Part shown: one piece after another, positions 8,866 through 17,914 of the stretch | How the letters are laid out: each line of letters begins with the position of its first letter | Position numbering within the stretch: position 1 is the stretch's first letter | Assembly (NCBI RefSeq): GCF_902833645.1 | Contig: NZ_CADFGE010000005.1 | Location: 124,001 to 188,000, forward strand | Reading direction: 5' to 3' | Length of the DNA: 64,000 nucleotides | Source: Paraburkholderia fungorum | GTDB lineage: Bacteria > Pseudomonadota > Gammaproteobacteria > Burkholderiales > Burkholderiaceae | Made by a program: the position numbers and the translations under genes | Notes under the pieces: generated by a model | Database searches by the model: none | What the model saw: the letters and a program-made list of their open reading frames with translations, nothing else | What the model was told of the DNA's origin: nothing

Positions 8866-10212
8866 TCACACAACTGTGACCGTGACGCAGAGTCCAGAGC
8901 GCGCGGGCTCGTCGGAATAAGTCAGACCTAGATGCCAGCCTAGCCGGTCTGCGATTGTTTTGACAATGCAAAGCCCAAGGCCCGAGCCCTCCTGATTGCT
9001 GCCAAGCACGCGATAGAAGGGATCGAAAACCCGTGCACGTTCCGCAGGCGCGATGCCGGGCCCGGAATCCTTCACTGCAAGCCGCACATGCTTCTGCTGG
9101 ATTGTCACGGAAAGATCAACCCGGCCGCCTTCCGGCGTGTACCGGATCGCGTTGTCGACGAGATTTTTCACAAGCGTTCGAACTTCAATTTCATTCGCGC
9201 TAATTTGCACGTCGTCGCCACTCTCGATGCCGATATCGATCTGCTTCGCCGCGGCCAGCGGCATCAGGTCTTCCAGTACCCGGCGATAGACCTGGAGAAT
9301 TGAGACCGATGAGGAGGCGTCCACGGGTGCGGACTGGATTCGCGCTAACGTTAGCAGCTGATCGAGTTGCGAACGCCCGCGTTCAATGCCTCGTCGCAGA
9401 TCGGCCAGGCGTTCGGACGCCTGAGGTGACATTGGAATCCGCGCGAGACGTTCCGCCTGAAGGGAAAAAGCGGTCATCGGCGAGCGCAGTTCATGCGCCG
9501 CGTCTGCAATGAAGCGTTGCTGGGTTTCCATCGACTGCCCGACGCGGGCGAGCAATCTGTTGATTGCGGCGACGAACGACTGCACCTCGACTGGAATGTC
9601 CCGCTCGCTGAGCGGGTACAGATCCTGCTCTTTCCGCGCTTCGACACCAATGGCCAGTGACGCAATCGGTAAAAACATGCGTTTGACCAGTTGGGCGACG
9701 ATGATCAGAAGTATTGGTACCAGCACCAGGAACGGCGTCACGGTGCGAAACGCGCTACCTGTTGCAATCTCATCGCGTAGTCCCGTCTCCTGTGCTACTG
9801 CAACGCGACGGCCCGCAGCCGCGGTATGAATCAGCACGCGAAACGATTCGCCGCCAAAGCTCATTGTATAAATACCATCGGCGATGTTCTGGGGGATCTC
9901 CAGAGGCTGGGTATCTCCATCTCCCGCCCCGCCGGAATGGTCGTTGGTGAAGTACTGGACGATAACGCGCGACTCTTCGCCGCCACCAGTCGAATGGAGC
10001 GCACCAGTGGTGTCACCAAGGGAGACGGGCGTCTGACTGAGAAGCGTTGCGACTTGCCGCAAGACATCATCCTGAAGCTCATGAGCTTCATCGAGCGCTG
10101 AAACAAAGGCCGAGATGCCCGCAATGATCGCGACCGCAAAGATCGCCACACACAACCAGAGCGAGATGCGAAATCGGACGGAATGCTTCAGCCTGAAGGC
10201 GAAACCATCCAT
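8866..10212 (-). CDS. Sensor histidine kinase (OmpR-partner type)
   Basis: 448 residues. Two membrane segments (about residues 17-37 and 158-180) enclose a periplasmic domain of about 120 residues. A HAMP-like linker follows, then a HisKA domain with the phospho-His in AADAAHELRSPM. The ATPase domain has an N-box (NLVDNAIRY), G1 (DSGPGIAP) and G2 (GSGLGLCIV). It autophosphorylates and passes phosphate to the response regulator encoded just upstream (24-bp overlap). It is the last gene of a four-gene operon starting at 12429. The general form is QseC-like. Signal unknown; the two COG4705 membrane proteins in the operon may be part of the response or of sensing. Confidence 0.
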   Translation of the reverse strand: MDGFAFRLKHSVRFRISLWLCVAIFAVAIIAGISAFVSALDEAHELQDDVLRQVATLLSQTPVSLGDTTGALHSTGGGEESRVIVQYFTNDHSGGAGDGDTQPLEIPQNIADGIYTMSFGGESFRVLIHTAAAGRRVAVAQETGLRDEIATGSAFRTVTPFLVLVPILLIIVAQLVKRMFLPIASLAIGVEARKEQDLYPLSERDIPVEVQSFVAAINRLLARVGQSMETQQRFIADAAHELRSPMTAFSLQAERLARIPMSPQASERLADLRRGIERGRSQLDQLLTLARIQSAPVDASSSVSILQVYRRVLEDLMPLAAAKQIDIGIESGDDVQISANEIEVRTLVKNLVDNAIRYTPEGGRVDLSVTIQQKHVRLAVKDSGPGIAPAERARVFDPFYRVLGSNQEGSGLGLCIVKTIADRLGWHLGLTYSDEPARSGLCVTVTVV

Positions 10213-10853
10213 CCGGCCCCCCTGATATTGCGGATCAGATCGGTGCCGAGTTTTCGTCGCAATACATGTATCAGGTATTCGACCGCGTTGCTCTCAACTT
10301 CTTCACCCCAGCCATAGATTCGCTCTTCCAGTTCCGCCCGTGACAGGATGGCGCCGGGACGGATCAGGAGGGCACGGAGCAATGCAAATTCGCGATTCGA
10401 CAGTTGCAGGGGTTCGCCGTTTCGAACGGACACCTCCCGGGTCGCCAGATTAAGCGTCACCGTCCCGTTGGACAGGGACGGCGACGCGTTGCCATTCCGG
10501 CGACGCAGCACTGCGCGCATACGGGCAAGGAGTTCCGCGATCTCGAATGGCTTCAGAACGTAGTCATCAGCTCCTTCATCGAGACCCTGAAGCCGGTCCT
10601 CAAGTCCGTCCCGAGCAGTGATAATGAGCAAGGGAACAGCATTGGCGTTACCGCGGATCGCCTTCAGAACTTGCATGCCGTCTGTTCCAGGAAGTCCAAG
10701 GTCGAGCAGCACCAGATCATAGTAGTGGGTTTGAAGCGCCGTAAGACCGGCGCTGCCGCTTTTTACCCAGTCCGCCGCATACGAAGCGTCCTTCAACGCT
10801 CCCTCGATGGCTTCGCCGATCATCGGATCGTCTTCCAGCAGCAGTACCCTCAT
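10188..10853 (-). CDS. OmpR/PhoB-family response regulator
   Basis: 221 residues. A receiver domain with acidic residues at EDD (7-9), phospho-acceptor Asp51 in LVLLDLGLPG and Lys in VLKPF is followed by a winged-helix DNA-binding domain (REFALLRALL and VEYLIHVLRRKLG). Partner of the overlapping kinase gene. Receiver and output both look complete. It is a candidate to bind 11-bp-period direct repeats like those seen from 13 kb onward, although two other OmpR-type regulators in the window are equally possible. Confidence 0.
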   Translation of the reverse strand: MRVLLLEDDPMIGEAIEGALKDASYAADWVKSGSAGLTALQTHYYDLVLLDLGLPGTDGMQVLKAIRGNANAVPLLIITARDGLEDRLQGLDEGADDYVLKPFEIAELLARMRAVLRRRNGNASPSLSNGTVTLNLATREVSVRNGEPLQLSNREFALLRALLIRPGAILSRAELEERIYGWGEEVESNAVEYLIHVLRRKLGTDLIRNIRGAGWMVSPSG

Positions 10854-10874
10854 AGTTACCCCGCGAACTGGCTA

Positions 10875-11660
10875 TCAATGGGATCTGGACGCAGCGCGCT
10901 GCCTGAACAAAAAAATGCTGCCGACGATAAATGTCAACAACGCCGCGGAAGCAGTATAGCGGCTCAAGGCGAGACCACCAGCGTTCACCGGTTTGTCGAG
11001 AAAATCGCCCACAACCGCCCCCAGCGGCCGGGTCAGTACGAATGCGATCCAGAAGAGCATCGTGCGCGATACCCTGGTCCAGAAATACGCAGCGACGACG
11101 ACGGCGAGCAGGGCGGCGAAAACGAGAGCACCGCCCGTGTAGCCAAGTCTTGCTGTATCGGCTGTCCAGTCTCCCAATGCGGTGCCGAGCGTCTGGGAAA
11201 ACATGATGGTTATCCAATAAAACAGCTCAGCCTTGGGTGATCCGATTGACGAAACGGAGATGGAGCCCATTTCGCGATACCAGACAATCAGCGAGACGCA
11301 TAGTAGCGCAAGAAGAAGCGACGCCCCTCCCGCATAACCGATGCCGAGTGACCTGTCAGCAAAGTCAGCCATGGTGGTGCCGACCGTGGTACTCGCGATA
11401 ATCGTTGCCCAGTACAGTGGAGGCTGGAAGAACCTGGACCGGATCTGCGCAGTTACGGCCGCCAGAAACACGACAGCAAAGATAAGCGTTCCAACGAGAT
11501 AGCCGAGATTCATCGACATCGACACGGCATCCCCACCGGTCTCGCCGAGGGTAGTCGCAGCAATCTTCAACATCCAGAACAGCAGCGTAACCTCTGGAAC
11601 TTTAACGAGGGCGTTGTCCATGCTGCGATCTGGCGGGCGATGTATGGGCGAATCAGACAC
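10875..11660 (-). CDS. COG4705-type multi-pass membrane protein
   Basis: 261 residues, with about seven to eight hydrophobic segments. It shows the COG4705 repeats KVPEVTLLFWMLKIAATTLGE, ALGDWTADTARLGY and TRPLGAVVGDFLDKP. The internal duplication (T-x-GE/GD motifs twice) is typical. Function is not established. The start overlaps the end of its paralogue by 8 bp, and the regulator gene follows after 21 bp, so all four are one operon. A membrane sensor or transporter role is inference only. Confidence 0.
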   Translation of the reverse strand: MSDSPIHRPPDRSMDNALVKVPEVTLLFWMLKIAATTLGETGGDAVSMSMNLGYLVGTLIFAVVFLAAVTAQIRSRFFQPPLYWATIIASTTVGTTMADFADRSLGIGYAGGASLLLALLCVSLIVWYREMGSISVSSIGSPKAELFYWITIMFSQTLGTALGDWTADTARLGYTGGALVFAALLAVVVAAYFWTRVSRTMLFWIAFVLTRPLGAVVGDFLDKPVNAGGLALSRYTASAALLTFIVGSIFLFRQRAASRSH

Positions 11661-12429
11661 GTTGTTCTCCGAGTGGGTATCTGTAAATGGATAGGCAGGC
11701 GATCAGACATGCGATGGTCGCGAGGAAGATGATACTTGTCATCGTCGTTCCGAGGCCGAGGCCGCCGTTGGTTACCGGCCGTGCCAGCAGATCACCGCAT
11801 GACGCACCGAACGGGCGCGTCAGGATGTATGCCAGCCAGAAACAAAGCGTGGTGTTTGCCTTCAACACAGAGCGTGCCAGGGCAATGAAGACAATCATGG
11901 AGCCGAAGAGCAGAGCGGCGTTGGCGTAGCCGGTGCCCAGACCTTCTGCTATCCAGTCGCCGGCTGCTGTGCCGAGCGCAAACGTGAGCAGGATAGCAGC
12001 CCAATAGAAATATTCGCGACCACGGGTATCGATTGCCTGGATAGAAAGCGTGCGTTCTTTCGCGTACCAGATCGCAAAGACGATCACAAGTGCGGTACCA
12101 AAGGCCGCAGTCGAGACTGCGAGCGGGACCGCAAAGGTGTCGGATAGATTGTCGGTGACCAGCGTGCCGAACACGCTTATACAGACGACGCAGAACCAGT
12201 ATAAGGCGGGCACATATCGTTTCGCGCGTATCTGGAAAAACAGGCTGCCCGCGAGCAGGCAAGCCATGATGATCGAAGTTCCGGCCAGACCAAGCTTCAG
12301 GTTGATGCTCAGATAATCTGCGGCCGTTTCACCCACCGTCGTGGACATCATTTTGATTATCCAGAAGACGAGTGTGATCTCCGGGACCTTGTTTAGCCAT
12401 TTGACGGCCGTGGGCGAGCTTGGATTCAT
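11653..12429 (-). CDS. COG4705-type multi-pass membrane protein, paralogue
   Basis: 258 residues and first gene of the operon. Same architecture as the next gene: NKVPEITLVFWIIKMMSTTVGE near the start, GTAAGDWIAEGLGTGYANA mid-protein and LTRPFGASCGDLLARP near the end. The pair probably forms a hetero-oligomer, since both copies keep the conserved acidic GE/GD residues within membrane segments. Substrate unknown. Confidence 0.
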   Translation of the reverse strand: MNPSSPTAVKWLNKVPEITLVFWIIKMMSTTVGETAADYLSINLKLGLAGTSIIMACLLAGSLFFQIRAKRYVPALYWFCVVCISVFGTLVTDNLSDTFAVPLAVSTAAFGTALVIVFAIWYAKERTLSIQAIDTRGREYFYWAAILLTFALGTAAGDWIAEGLGTGYANAALLFGSMIVFIALARSVLKANTTLCFWLAYILTRPFGASCGDLLARPVTNGGLGLGTTMTSIIFLATIACLIACLSIYRYPLGEQRV

Positions 12430-12622
12430 GGACGTTTCTTATTGGGGAATATGAGCGGGCGCCGCTATCACCTTTCCCGCACTAATTGCACTGCGAATGA
12501 TTCGCTCGCACGCGCGAGCAATAGAGTTTCCCCGCCGGCCCGCTGGGAGCCGAAGAGCACACGGCCGTTTCCTGCCTATGTGATCTTCGGCTCGCGCTCA
12601 CGACCTGCGCGAAGGAGCCCCA

Positions 12623-12949
12623 TCAGTGGTGAGCATAAAGATTCGACCGCGCGGATCCGGTGTGGCTACGCGTGCCCGACTGGGACGCGCCGGTCGGCTC
12701 GGTGCCCATACCCGTGTCGGACATCGGCATCGCAGCTCTTTTAGCGGCAACGCGGGCCTCAGCCGCCTGAATGTCGGCAGGATAGGTTGCATCGTCGCGC
12801 CTTGCCGGGTTGTAGCCAGCCTTTTCCATCTGGACGAGATCGGCGCGCACCTGTGCCCGGGTAACCGGGCCGGTTGACTGTTGGGCGAAGGCGATGACGG
12901 GAGCCGTCAGCGCGGCAACTGTGATGATTGAACGAATTAACGATTTCAT
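12623..12949 (-). CDS. Small exported protein, DUF4148 family
   Basis: 108 residues with a signal peptide (MKSLIRSIITVAALTAPVIA, cleavage likely after AFA). The mature part has the DUF4148 core VTRAQVRADLVQMEKAGYNP and YPADIQAAEARVAAK. The tail is Gly/Ser/Thr-rich and ends YAHH, like its paralogue at 31798. The ribosome site AGGAG sits well placed before the ATG. Periplasmic; role unknown but common near two-component and efflux genes in Burkholderia. A candidate regulator box lies 76 bp upstream. Confidence 0.
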   Translation of the reverse strand: MKSLIRSIITVAALTAPVIAFAQQSTGPVTRAQVRADLVQMEKAGYNPARRDDATYPADIQAAEARVAAKRAAMPMSDTGMGTEPTGASQSGTRSHTGSARSNLYAHH

Positions 12950-13015
12950 GGCTGCTCCTGCGAGAATAGTTGGCTTTCTGGAGCGGCATTCGCCGCGACC
13001 GTGAACCCATTCTAG

Positions 13016-13045
13016 GGCGGCTGACTTAGGTGAAGCTTAGCCGCC
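13016..13045. promoter_or_regulatory. Hairpin containing an 11-bp-period direct repeat
   Basis: GGCGGCT (13016) pairs with AGCCGCC (13039). Inside are CTTAG at 13025 and 13036, spaced exactly 11 bp, the layout bound by OmpR/PhoB-family dimers. It lies between the divergent DUF4148 and PepSY genes. A further imperfect palindrome TCAGGTT-N5-AACCTGA lies at 13091-13109. Binding is inference. Confidence 0.
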
Positions 13046-13154
13046 TGCTATCTCTGCCGAAGTTGAGGTATTTCGCGAATTCTCGCCGGTTCAGGTTCTC
13101 TTAACCTGATACATGCCAGCATGAAATCGTGGCAAATCAACATTGGAGTTCGAC

Positions 13155-13460
13155 ATGAAAAAGGGTTATTACTTTAGTCTGGCCTCGGCAGGTCTGCTCG
13201 TTACAAGTATCGCGGCACATGCTTTCACTGGTCAGGAGTACTCGAAGGACGCAAAGATCAGCCTGAAGCAGGCGCGTGTGTCCGCTCTCAAGGCCCATCC
13301 TGGGAAGATCACCGACGAAGAACTTGAAAGAGAGGCGGGAGGTAGTGGGCTGCGTTACTCGTTCGACATTGCGACGAAACAGGGCACACAGGAAGTCGGA
13401 GTGGACGCGCAAACGGGGTCGGTCCTCGAAAACAGCAGGGAAGGACCGAACCCGGACTGA
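13155..13460 (+). CDS. Small exported PepSY-domain protein
   Basis: About 101 residues from the ATG at 13155, chosen because GGAG lies six bases upstream. Signal peptide MKKGYYFSLASAGLLVTS with cleavage near AHA. The mature part is a single PepSY domain: SLKQARVSALKAHPGKITDEEL, then LRYSFDIATKQGTQEVGVDAQTG and VLEN. PepSY proteins inhibit or modulate proteases or sense at the cell envelope. It is convergent with the truncated kinase gene at 13525, and in relatives such genes are often induced by the neighbouring two-component system. Confidence 0.
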   Translation: MKKGYYFSLASAGLLVTSIAAHAFTGQEYSKDAKISLKQARVSALKAHPGKITDEELEREAGGSGLRYSFDIATKQGTQEVGVDAQTGSVLENSREGPNPD

Positions 13461-13524
13461 AATGGGCGCATCGGGGCGCACCACGGAGCCTGAAGTGTCT
13501 GGCGCTCGCCCCTGATCGACTTTT

Positions 13525-14571
13525 TCAGGAACGGAAGGCGACACGGCCACTGTTGAAGTACCGGCCCGCGTTGTCGACCAGGTTCGGTAGCACGAGGGCA
13601 AGCGCGAACTGGTTTGCGCCGACGTGCAGGCCGCGATTGACGTCGATCCGGTCTGGATGCCCTTGGCTTGCAGGATGTCGAGCGAGGTCAAGCGCGGTCT
13701 CGATGGCACTAGCAAGACGCACGGGGCCGATATCGGACTGCGACTCTTCACGCGCAAGCAGCAGTAGCGCGTTGACCAGAACTATCATGGTGTTGGCTGC
13801 GCGATCGATCTGCCGCAGGCGCGTCTTCGACTTCGCGTTGATCGACGCATCGTGGTCGAGAAGCTCGCAACTGGTCTTGATCGCCGTGAGCGGTGTGCGC
13901 AATTCATGACTGACGTTGCCGGTGAACTCTTTCTCCCGCGCAATCATCTGTGCCATCTGCCCGTGATAGTCATTGAACGCGTCGACTAATTCCACGACTT
14001 CTGCTTCATCGTACCTGTCCGAATCGAGCGCACTCGATGCACCGAGCCTGAGTGCCTTGACCTGGCGGGCGAGGCCGGCAACCTGCCGGACCAGCAGACC
14101 AGACAGTCCAAACGCGAGCCAGAATGCGAGCAGCGCAAACACACCGGTGCCGAACATCAGTGCGTCAATCACCTGCCTGAAACGCTGCTCGTATGCGCTG
14201 AAGTCGTAGATCCGATAGACGCGTACATCGTCAAACGGTGCGATTGCCACATGGATTTCACGGCCGTTCACGATGATTTCGTGGGTGCCTTCGGCCAGAT
14301 CCCTTACCGAAGCCGGTAACGGCACGCTTACGCGGCCGCCTGTCGAAACATGACCACCGAGCCGAGGATCCAGAGGCGGCACAAGCGTTGGGTCCGACCG
14401 CCAGCTGTTCAGGACGCTCGCCATGTCGTCGGCGATCAGTGCAGTAATGAGCCGCTCCTCCTGCGCTTCGGCAAGCGCCTTCACACCAAGCGCCTGGGCC
14501 ATGAGCAACAGGATCGCCAGCGCCGAAAAAACCAGCGCGACCTTGAAGCGTAGGCTACGGCGTCGTTGCAT
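13525..14571 (-). pseudogene. Sensor histidine kinase lacking its ATP-binding domain
   Basis: 348 residues, versus 435 in its close paralogue at 32192. Two membrane segments, a HAMP region and the HisKA box (NVSHELRTPL) are intact. The protein stops right after the N-box (NLVDNAGRYFNSG), which is itself altered (NAVRHTDSG in the paralogue). The G1, F and G2 boxes are gone, so it should not autophosphorylate. The lost sequence is not found downstream, so this is a deletion rather than a frameshift. It overlaps the regulator gene by 17 bp. It could still dimerise or act as phosphatase or decoy, but is called a pseudogene. Confidence 0.
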
Positions 14572-15244
14572 CGATCACCACCAGCCGGTAACCGAGACCA
14601 TGAACTGTTTCGATGAGATCGTCCTCCCCGTTAGAGGTCAGCGCTCGGCGCAAGGTATAGATGTGCGCGCGTAGGGTATCGCTATCCGGCAGCTGCTCGC
14701 CCCAGACTTCCGTTTCGAGCTCCGCGCGACCGAATACGCGATTCGGCGCCTGCATCAGAAGGCGCAGCAGATGCAGGCACTTCGGCGGCAGCCTGATCGG
14801 CCGGTCGGCTCGCTCCACAGCGAGCGTCGTGGGGTCGAACCGGATGTCAGCGCAGCACAGGATCGCCTGCGTCGCATGGCCTTTATAGCGCTTGATCAGT
14901 GCACCGAGGCGTGCGTCCACTTCCTTGAGTGAAAACGGTTTGACGAGATAGTCGTCCGCGCCTTGCTCAAAGCCCTGGAGCTTGTCATCCAGCGTGTCCC
15001 TCGCGGTCAATATCAGAATCGGCGTGTCGAGAAGTACCTCCTTGCGAAGCTTTCGGCAGATCGTCAGGCCGTCCACTGCCGGTAGCGACAGGTCGAGCAG
15101 AATTGCGTCCCACCGTTGTGTTACAGCGAGGTGGAGTCCCTGCGCTCCGTCCCGCGCGAGGTCGGGTTCATAGCCGGCGTTCTCCAGAAAATCGTACAGA
15201 TTGGCGGCGATCGCTGCATCGTCTTCAATGATCAGGATTCTCAT
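14555..15244 (-). CDS. OmpR-family response regulator, copy 1
   Basis: 229 residues. Receiver with EDD (7-9), Asp51 in AILLDLSLPA and Lys in LVKPFSL; C-terminal winged helix (LPPKCLHLLRLLMQAPNRVF and LRAHIYTLRRAL). Very similar along its whole length to the protein at 33483. Its cognate kinase gene is truncated, so phosphorylation may now depend on the intact paralogous kinase. Both regulator/kinase pairs overlap by the same 17 bp, which supports a duplication. Confidence 0.
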   Translation of the reverse strand: MRILIIEDDAAIAANLYDFLENAGYEPDLARDGAQGLHLAVTQRWDAILLDLSLPAVDGLTICRKLRKEVLLDTPILILTARDTLDDKLQGFEQGADDYLVKPFSLKEVDARLGALIKRYKGHATQAILCCADIRFDPTTLAVERADRPIRLPPKCLHLLRLLMQAPNRVFGRAELETEVWGEQLPDSDTLRAHIYTLRRALTSNGEDDLIETVHGLGYRLVVIDATTP

Positions 15245-15605
15245 CCTGCAGTTCTCCGCGGAGTGTCACATTGAGCGGCTGAAGGGCAACGCGCAACACG
15301 TTCACATCGTCGGTCCGCCGTGCTTTTCGCTGCCGTTCATGGCTTTCGCGATGGCCTTTCATTGTTTTCTACTATAACCGTCGCGGACGACTCAGGACGC
15401 GCGGCGCGCTCAATCTCAATGGGCGCGTTCAATGCGTCAGTGCAACGCCAGTGAGCTCGATACCGTCTAATGATGACCTTGGCGCATAGGCTCTCACTTT
15501 CTCGACGCGTCGAGGGCCATCGCGATGCGGAGGTCACGCGCGTCCGGCCATAGAATGGACCCGCTCCTTTTGCTTGGAGACCTGCCCGCCAATCCCTGCG
15601 ATTGC
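15245..15605. other. Non-coding stretch
   Basis: No supported gene. It holds the upstream region of the response-regulator operon; no clear direct repeat of the 11-bp type was seen here. Confidence 0.
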
Positions 15606-15902
15606 CTAGGAGCAGTCAATGTGCGGGGCTGTGGAGGCGGACGGGTAGTGATTCTTGTTGCCTGGATGACGGCGCAATCTAGCCGTTGCATCAATTTGTG
15701 CTTCGTTAAGTTCCCCAGTGGTCAGCGTCTGGTTGCGGTCGCCCGCTTGAATCGACCGGGGTTCATTGACAGCACAAACGACCTGTTTTCCATCGTGCAG
15801 GCGAACGGTCGTCACATACGAGACGCTGGATGTACCAAAGGCGTTTCCAACGGCGGCAGCGGCTAGGACGCCGGCAAACGCGATTCTGAAAAATATACGC
15901 AT
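15606..15902 (-). CDS. Small exported protein, family shared with 25536
   Basis: 98 residues from the ATG at 15902, preceded by GGGAGA. Signal peptide MRIFFRIAFAGVLAAAAVGN. The mature part has VTTVRLHDGKQVVCAVNEP, then TTGELNEAQIDATARLRR and a HYPSAST tail ending in Cys. The protein at 25536 shares TTVRLHDGK-V-CAVN-P and EAQ--ATARLRR, so the two define a small periplasmic family with two conserved Cys. I do not recognise a named domain. A TTAAC/CTGAA repeat lies about 60 bp upstream. Confidence 0.
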   Translation of the reverse strand: MRIFFRIAFAGVLAAAAVGNAFGTSSVSYVTTVRLHDGKQVVCAVNEPRSIQAGDRNQTLTTGELNEAQIDATARLRRHPGNKNHYPSASTAPHIDCS

Positions 15903-15929
15903 GATGAGTTCTCCCACGAGGCGCGGCAA

Positions 15930-16324
15930 CCCGCGTTAAAACTCATTTTCTGACGGGGCTCCTTAACAGACGCTGAATTGAGGTGGGTCAATCGCAGGAT
16001 GATCGATGCCACCAAATCGGGGACAGGCGTTGCCGAATTATTCGTTCCATCCCTTCGGGGCACATTTTTTCGGATGCCATTTGTGACAACCGCGATGGGG
16101 GAGAGATCCTTGAACTCCGCGACACATCGGCTCCTATCCGGCTTGCTGATGCGGCAAGCTGTGCCTTTTTGGTTCGTTTCATTGAACTGGACAATCAACG
16201 TTGATGGGGGCACCCGAAATTGGATGGCAGACCAGTGGAGCGCGCCCGCAGGATAAAGTGCGGGCGCTGCTTTTACCTCCAGCGATGCTAAGGCAATGCG
16301 TACGCGTCGCCTTAGCATCACGCT
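15930..16324. promoter_or_regulatory. Non-coding region with a candidate regulator box
   Basis: CTTAA at 15962 and CTGAA at 15973 are spaced 11 bp and lie upstream of the small exported gene. The rest shows no supported gene. A minus-strand open frame covers it but has no recognisable features. Confidence 0.
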
Positions 16325-17494
16325 TCAGAACTTATGGCGAATTGCCGCGCGCACGACAAGTTGCTTCGAATTTGACGACAGGTCGGCTGCGCCCGGTACA
16401 TAAGCCTGGTCGAGCGATGACCCCGTCTGGCTTCCTGCAACTTTCTGGTAGGCCCCCTGAAAGTAAATATCCGTGCGTTTCGAAAGGTTGTAGTCCGCCA
16501 TCAATCCGACGCTATGAATTTTCGGTTTTACGCTGCCCGTTGTCGCGTCGTAATTCTCAAGCGTGTACACATATTGCGCGCCGACAAAGAATGCCGGCGT
16601 GATCTGATACTTGCCATTGAGTTCGAAATTCTGATACTTGAGCGTGTTGAGCTTCCCGCCCGCCAACGGACCCGTGACGGGCTGGATCGTTTCGGTGCTG
16701 GACAGATACCCGGCGTTCGCGGACGGGTTCTTGATGTTAGTGTTCGTGTAGACGAAGCCTACGGTCGCGGGGCCAAACGTGTAGTTGATGCCGCCACCGA
16801 AAATGCGCAGACGTTCCGCCACGAAATTCGCATCGGTCGACGTAATGGCACCACCGGACGACTGGCCAGGATTGTCAGCATTCAGGTAAGCCGCCGCGAC
16901 CAGCAGACCGCCATTGGCGTATTGCGCGCCCAGGCTGAACTGTCGATTGTTAGCGAAGCCGGTGGCGTTGCTGAAGCTGTATGTGCCGCCAAATTGCAAT
17001 CCGGCGAAATCCGGACTCGCATATTTGACCGTATTGTTCACCCGGAAAGAGTTATCCGTGTTGTCGTTGTCGAACGGGTGCGAAAACAGATAGCCGGCCC
17101 AGTTTCCGTTGGCTGTTGTCTGCGCAAGATAGTCGACGACGGAGTCGTATTGACGACCGAGCGTGACTGTACCGAACGTGGCATTCGAGACGCCCACATA
17201 TGCCTGACGTCCGAATAACAGGCCACCCTGACCCAGACGACCGTTGTTCAGGTTAAAACCATTCTCAAGCTGGAATATCGCCTTCGTGCCGCCGCCGAGA
17301 TCTTCGGCTCCTTTGAGTCCCCAGCGACTTCCCTGAGCATAGCCGCTTTGCAGTTCATAGTCGTGCTTGCCGCCGACATTGTTGGTGTAGTTGAAACCTT
17401 CGTCGACCACCCCATACAGCGTGACGCTGCTCTGGGCGAACACAGGCACTGCAAATGTGGCTGACGTAGCCAGCGCGATCAGACTTTTCTTCAT
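16325..17494 (-). CDS. Outer-membrane general porin (Gram-negative OmpC/Omp38 type)
   Basis: 389 residues. Signal peptide MKKSLIALATSATFAVPVFA, then QSSVTLYGVVDEGFNY, the conserved first strand of Burkholderia porins. GSRWGLKGAEDLGGG, AIFQLENGFN, LFGRQAYVGVSNATFGTVTLGRQYD (loop 3 region) and GLMADYNLSKRTDIYF are all present. It ends in RHKF with a C-terminal Phe, needed for BAM-dependent insertion. Length is normal for a 16-strand trimeric porin. It allows diffusion of small hydrophilic solutes. Monocistronic by context. Confidence 0.
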   Translation of the reverse strand: MKKSLIALATSATFAVPVFAQSSVTLYGVVDEGFNYTNNVGGKHDYELQSGYAQGSRWGLKGAEDLGGGTKAIFQLENGFNLNNGRLGQGGLLFGRQAYVGVSNATFGTVTLGRQYDSVVDYLAQTTANGNWAGYLFSHPFDNDNTDNSFRVNNTVKYASPDFAGLQFGGTYSFSNATGFANNRQFSLGAQYANGGLLVAAAYLNADNPGQSSGGAITSTDANFVAERLRIFGGGINYTFGPATVGFVYTNTNIKNPSANAGYLSSTETIQPVTGPLAGGKLNTLKYQNFELNGKYQITPAFFVGAQYVYTLENYDATTGSVKPKIHSVGLMADYNLSKRTDIYFQGAYQKVAGSQTGSSLDQAYVPGAADLSSNSKQLVVRAAIRHKF

Positions 17495-17914
17495 AAAAGA
17501 TCTCCAGAAATGTTGTTCGAGTAGACAACTTTTTTTCAGACAGCTTGTGTTTGTTTCTGCGTTAGTACTATTGACTGAATTGTTATCAATACAGCGGGTG
17601 TGATCCTTACACGCCGATACTGCGACGTCTATGTTCGCGCCAGACTGTTTCCCCTGGGCGTTGCTAAATCATCACGACCGTGTGCAGCGCAATTGCTCGA
17701 CCCGATGCCTGTCGCTTGGGGACCGCCGGTGCCGCTCAGGACTGAGGATCCACGCTGGACCGGCGATGCGCCGAACGATATAAAATCTGGAGATCGGGAT
17801 GCAGCCTGGTCGAGGAGGGGTTTCGCCAGAAGACCAGTGATACGACGACATTGGTTAAGGATCGCTTAAGGTCGCGCAGCGAGAATTGTGGTAACGGAAC
17901 GACGGGCGGCGATC
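17495..17914. promoter_or_regulatory. Porin upstream region and candidate regulator box
   Basis: No gene is seen. TTAAGG occurs at 17855-17860 and 17866-17871, an 11-bp-period direct repeat about 45 bp before the lipoprotein start at 17915. This fits an OmpR-family activator site placed close to a promoter. The porin promoter must lie near 17500-17600 but no motif stands out. Confidence 0.

Noticed and set aside
10875..12429. COG4705 pair as a transporter of a named metal
   Set aside because: No metal-binding motif or experimental anchor could be seen, so no substrate is assigned.
15863..16321. A 152-codon minus-strand frame upstream of the small exported gene
   Set aside because: Overlaps the exported gene start and a candidate regulator box, with no domain features.
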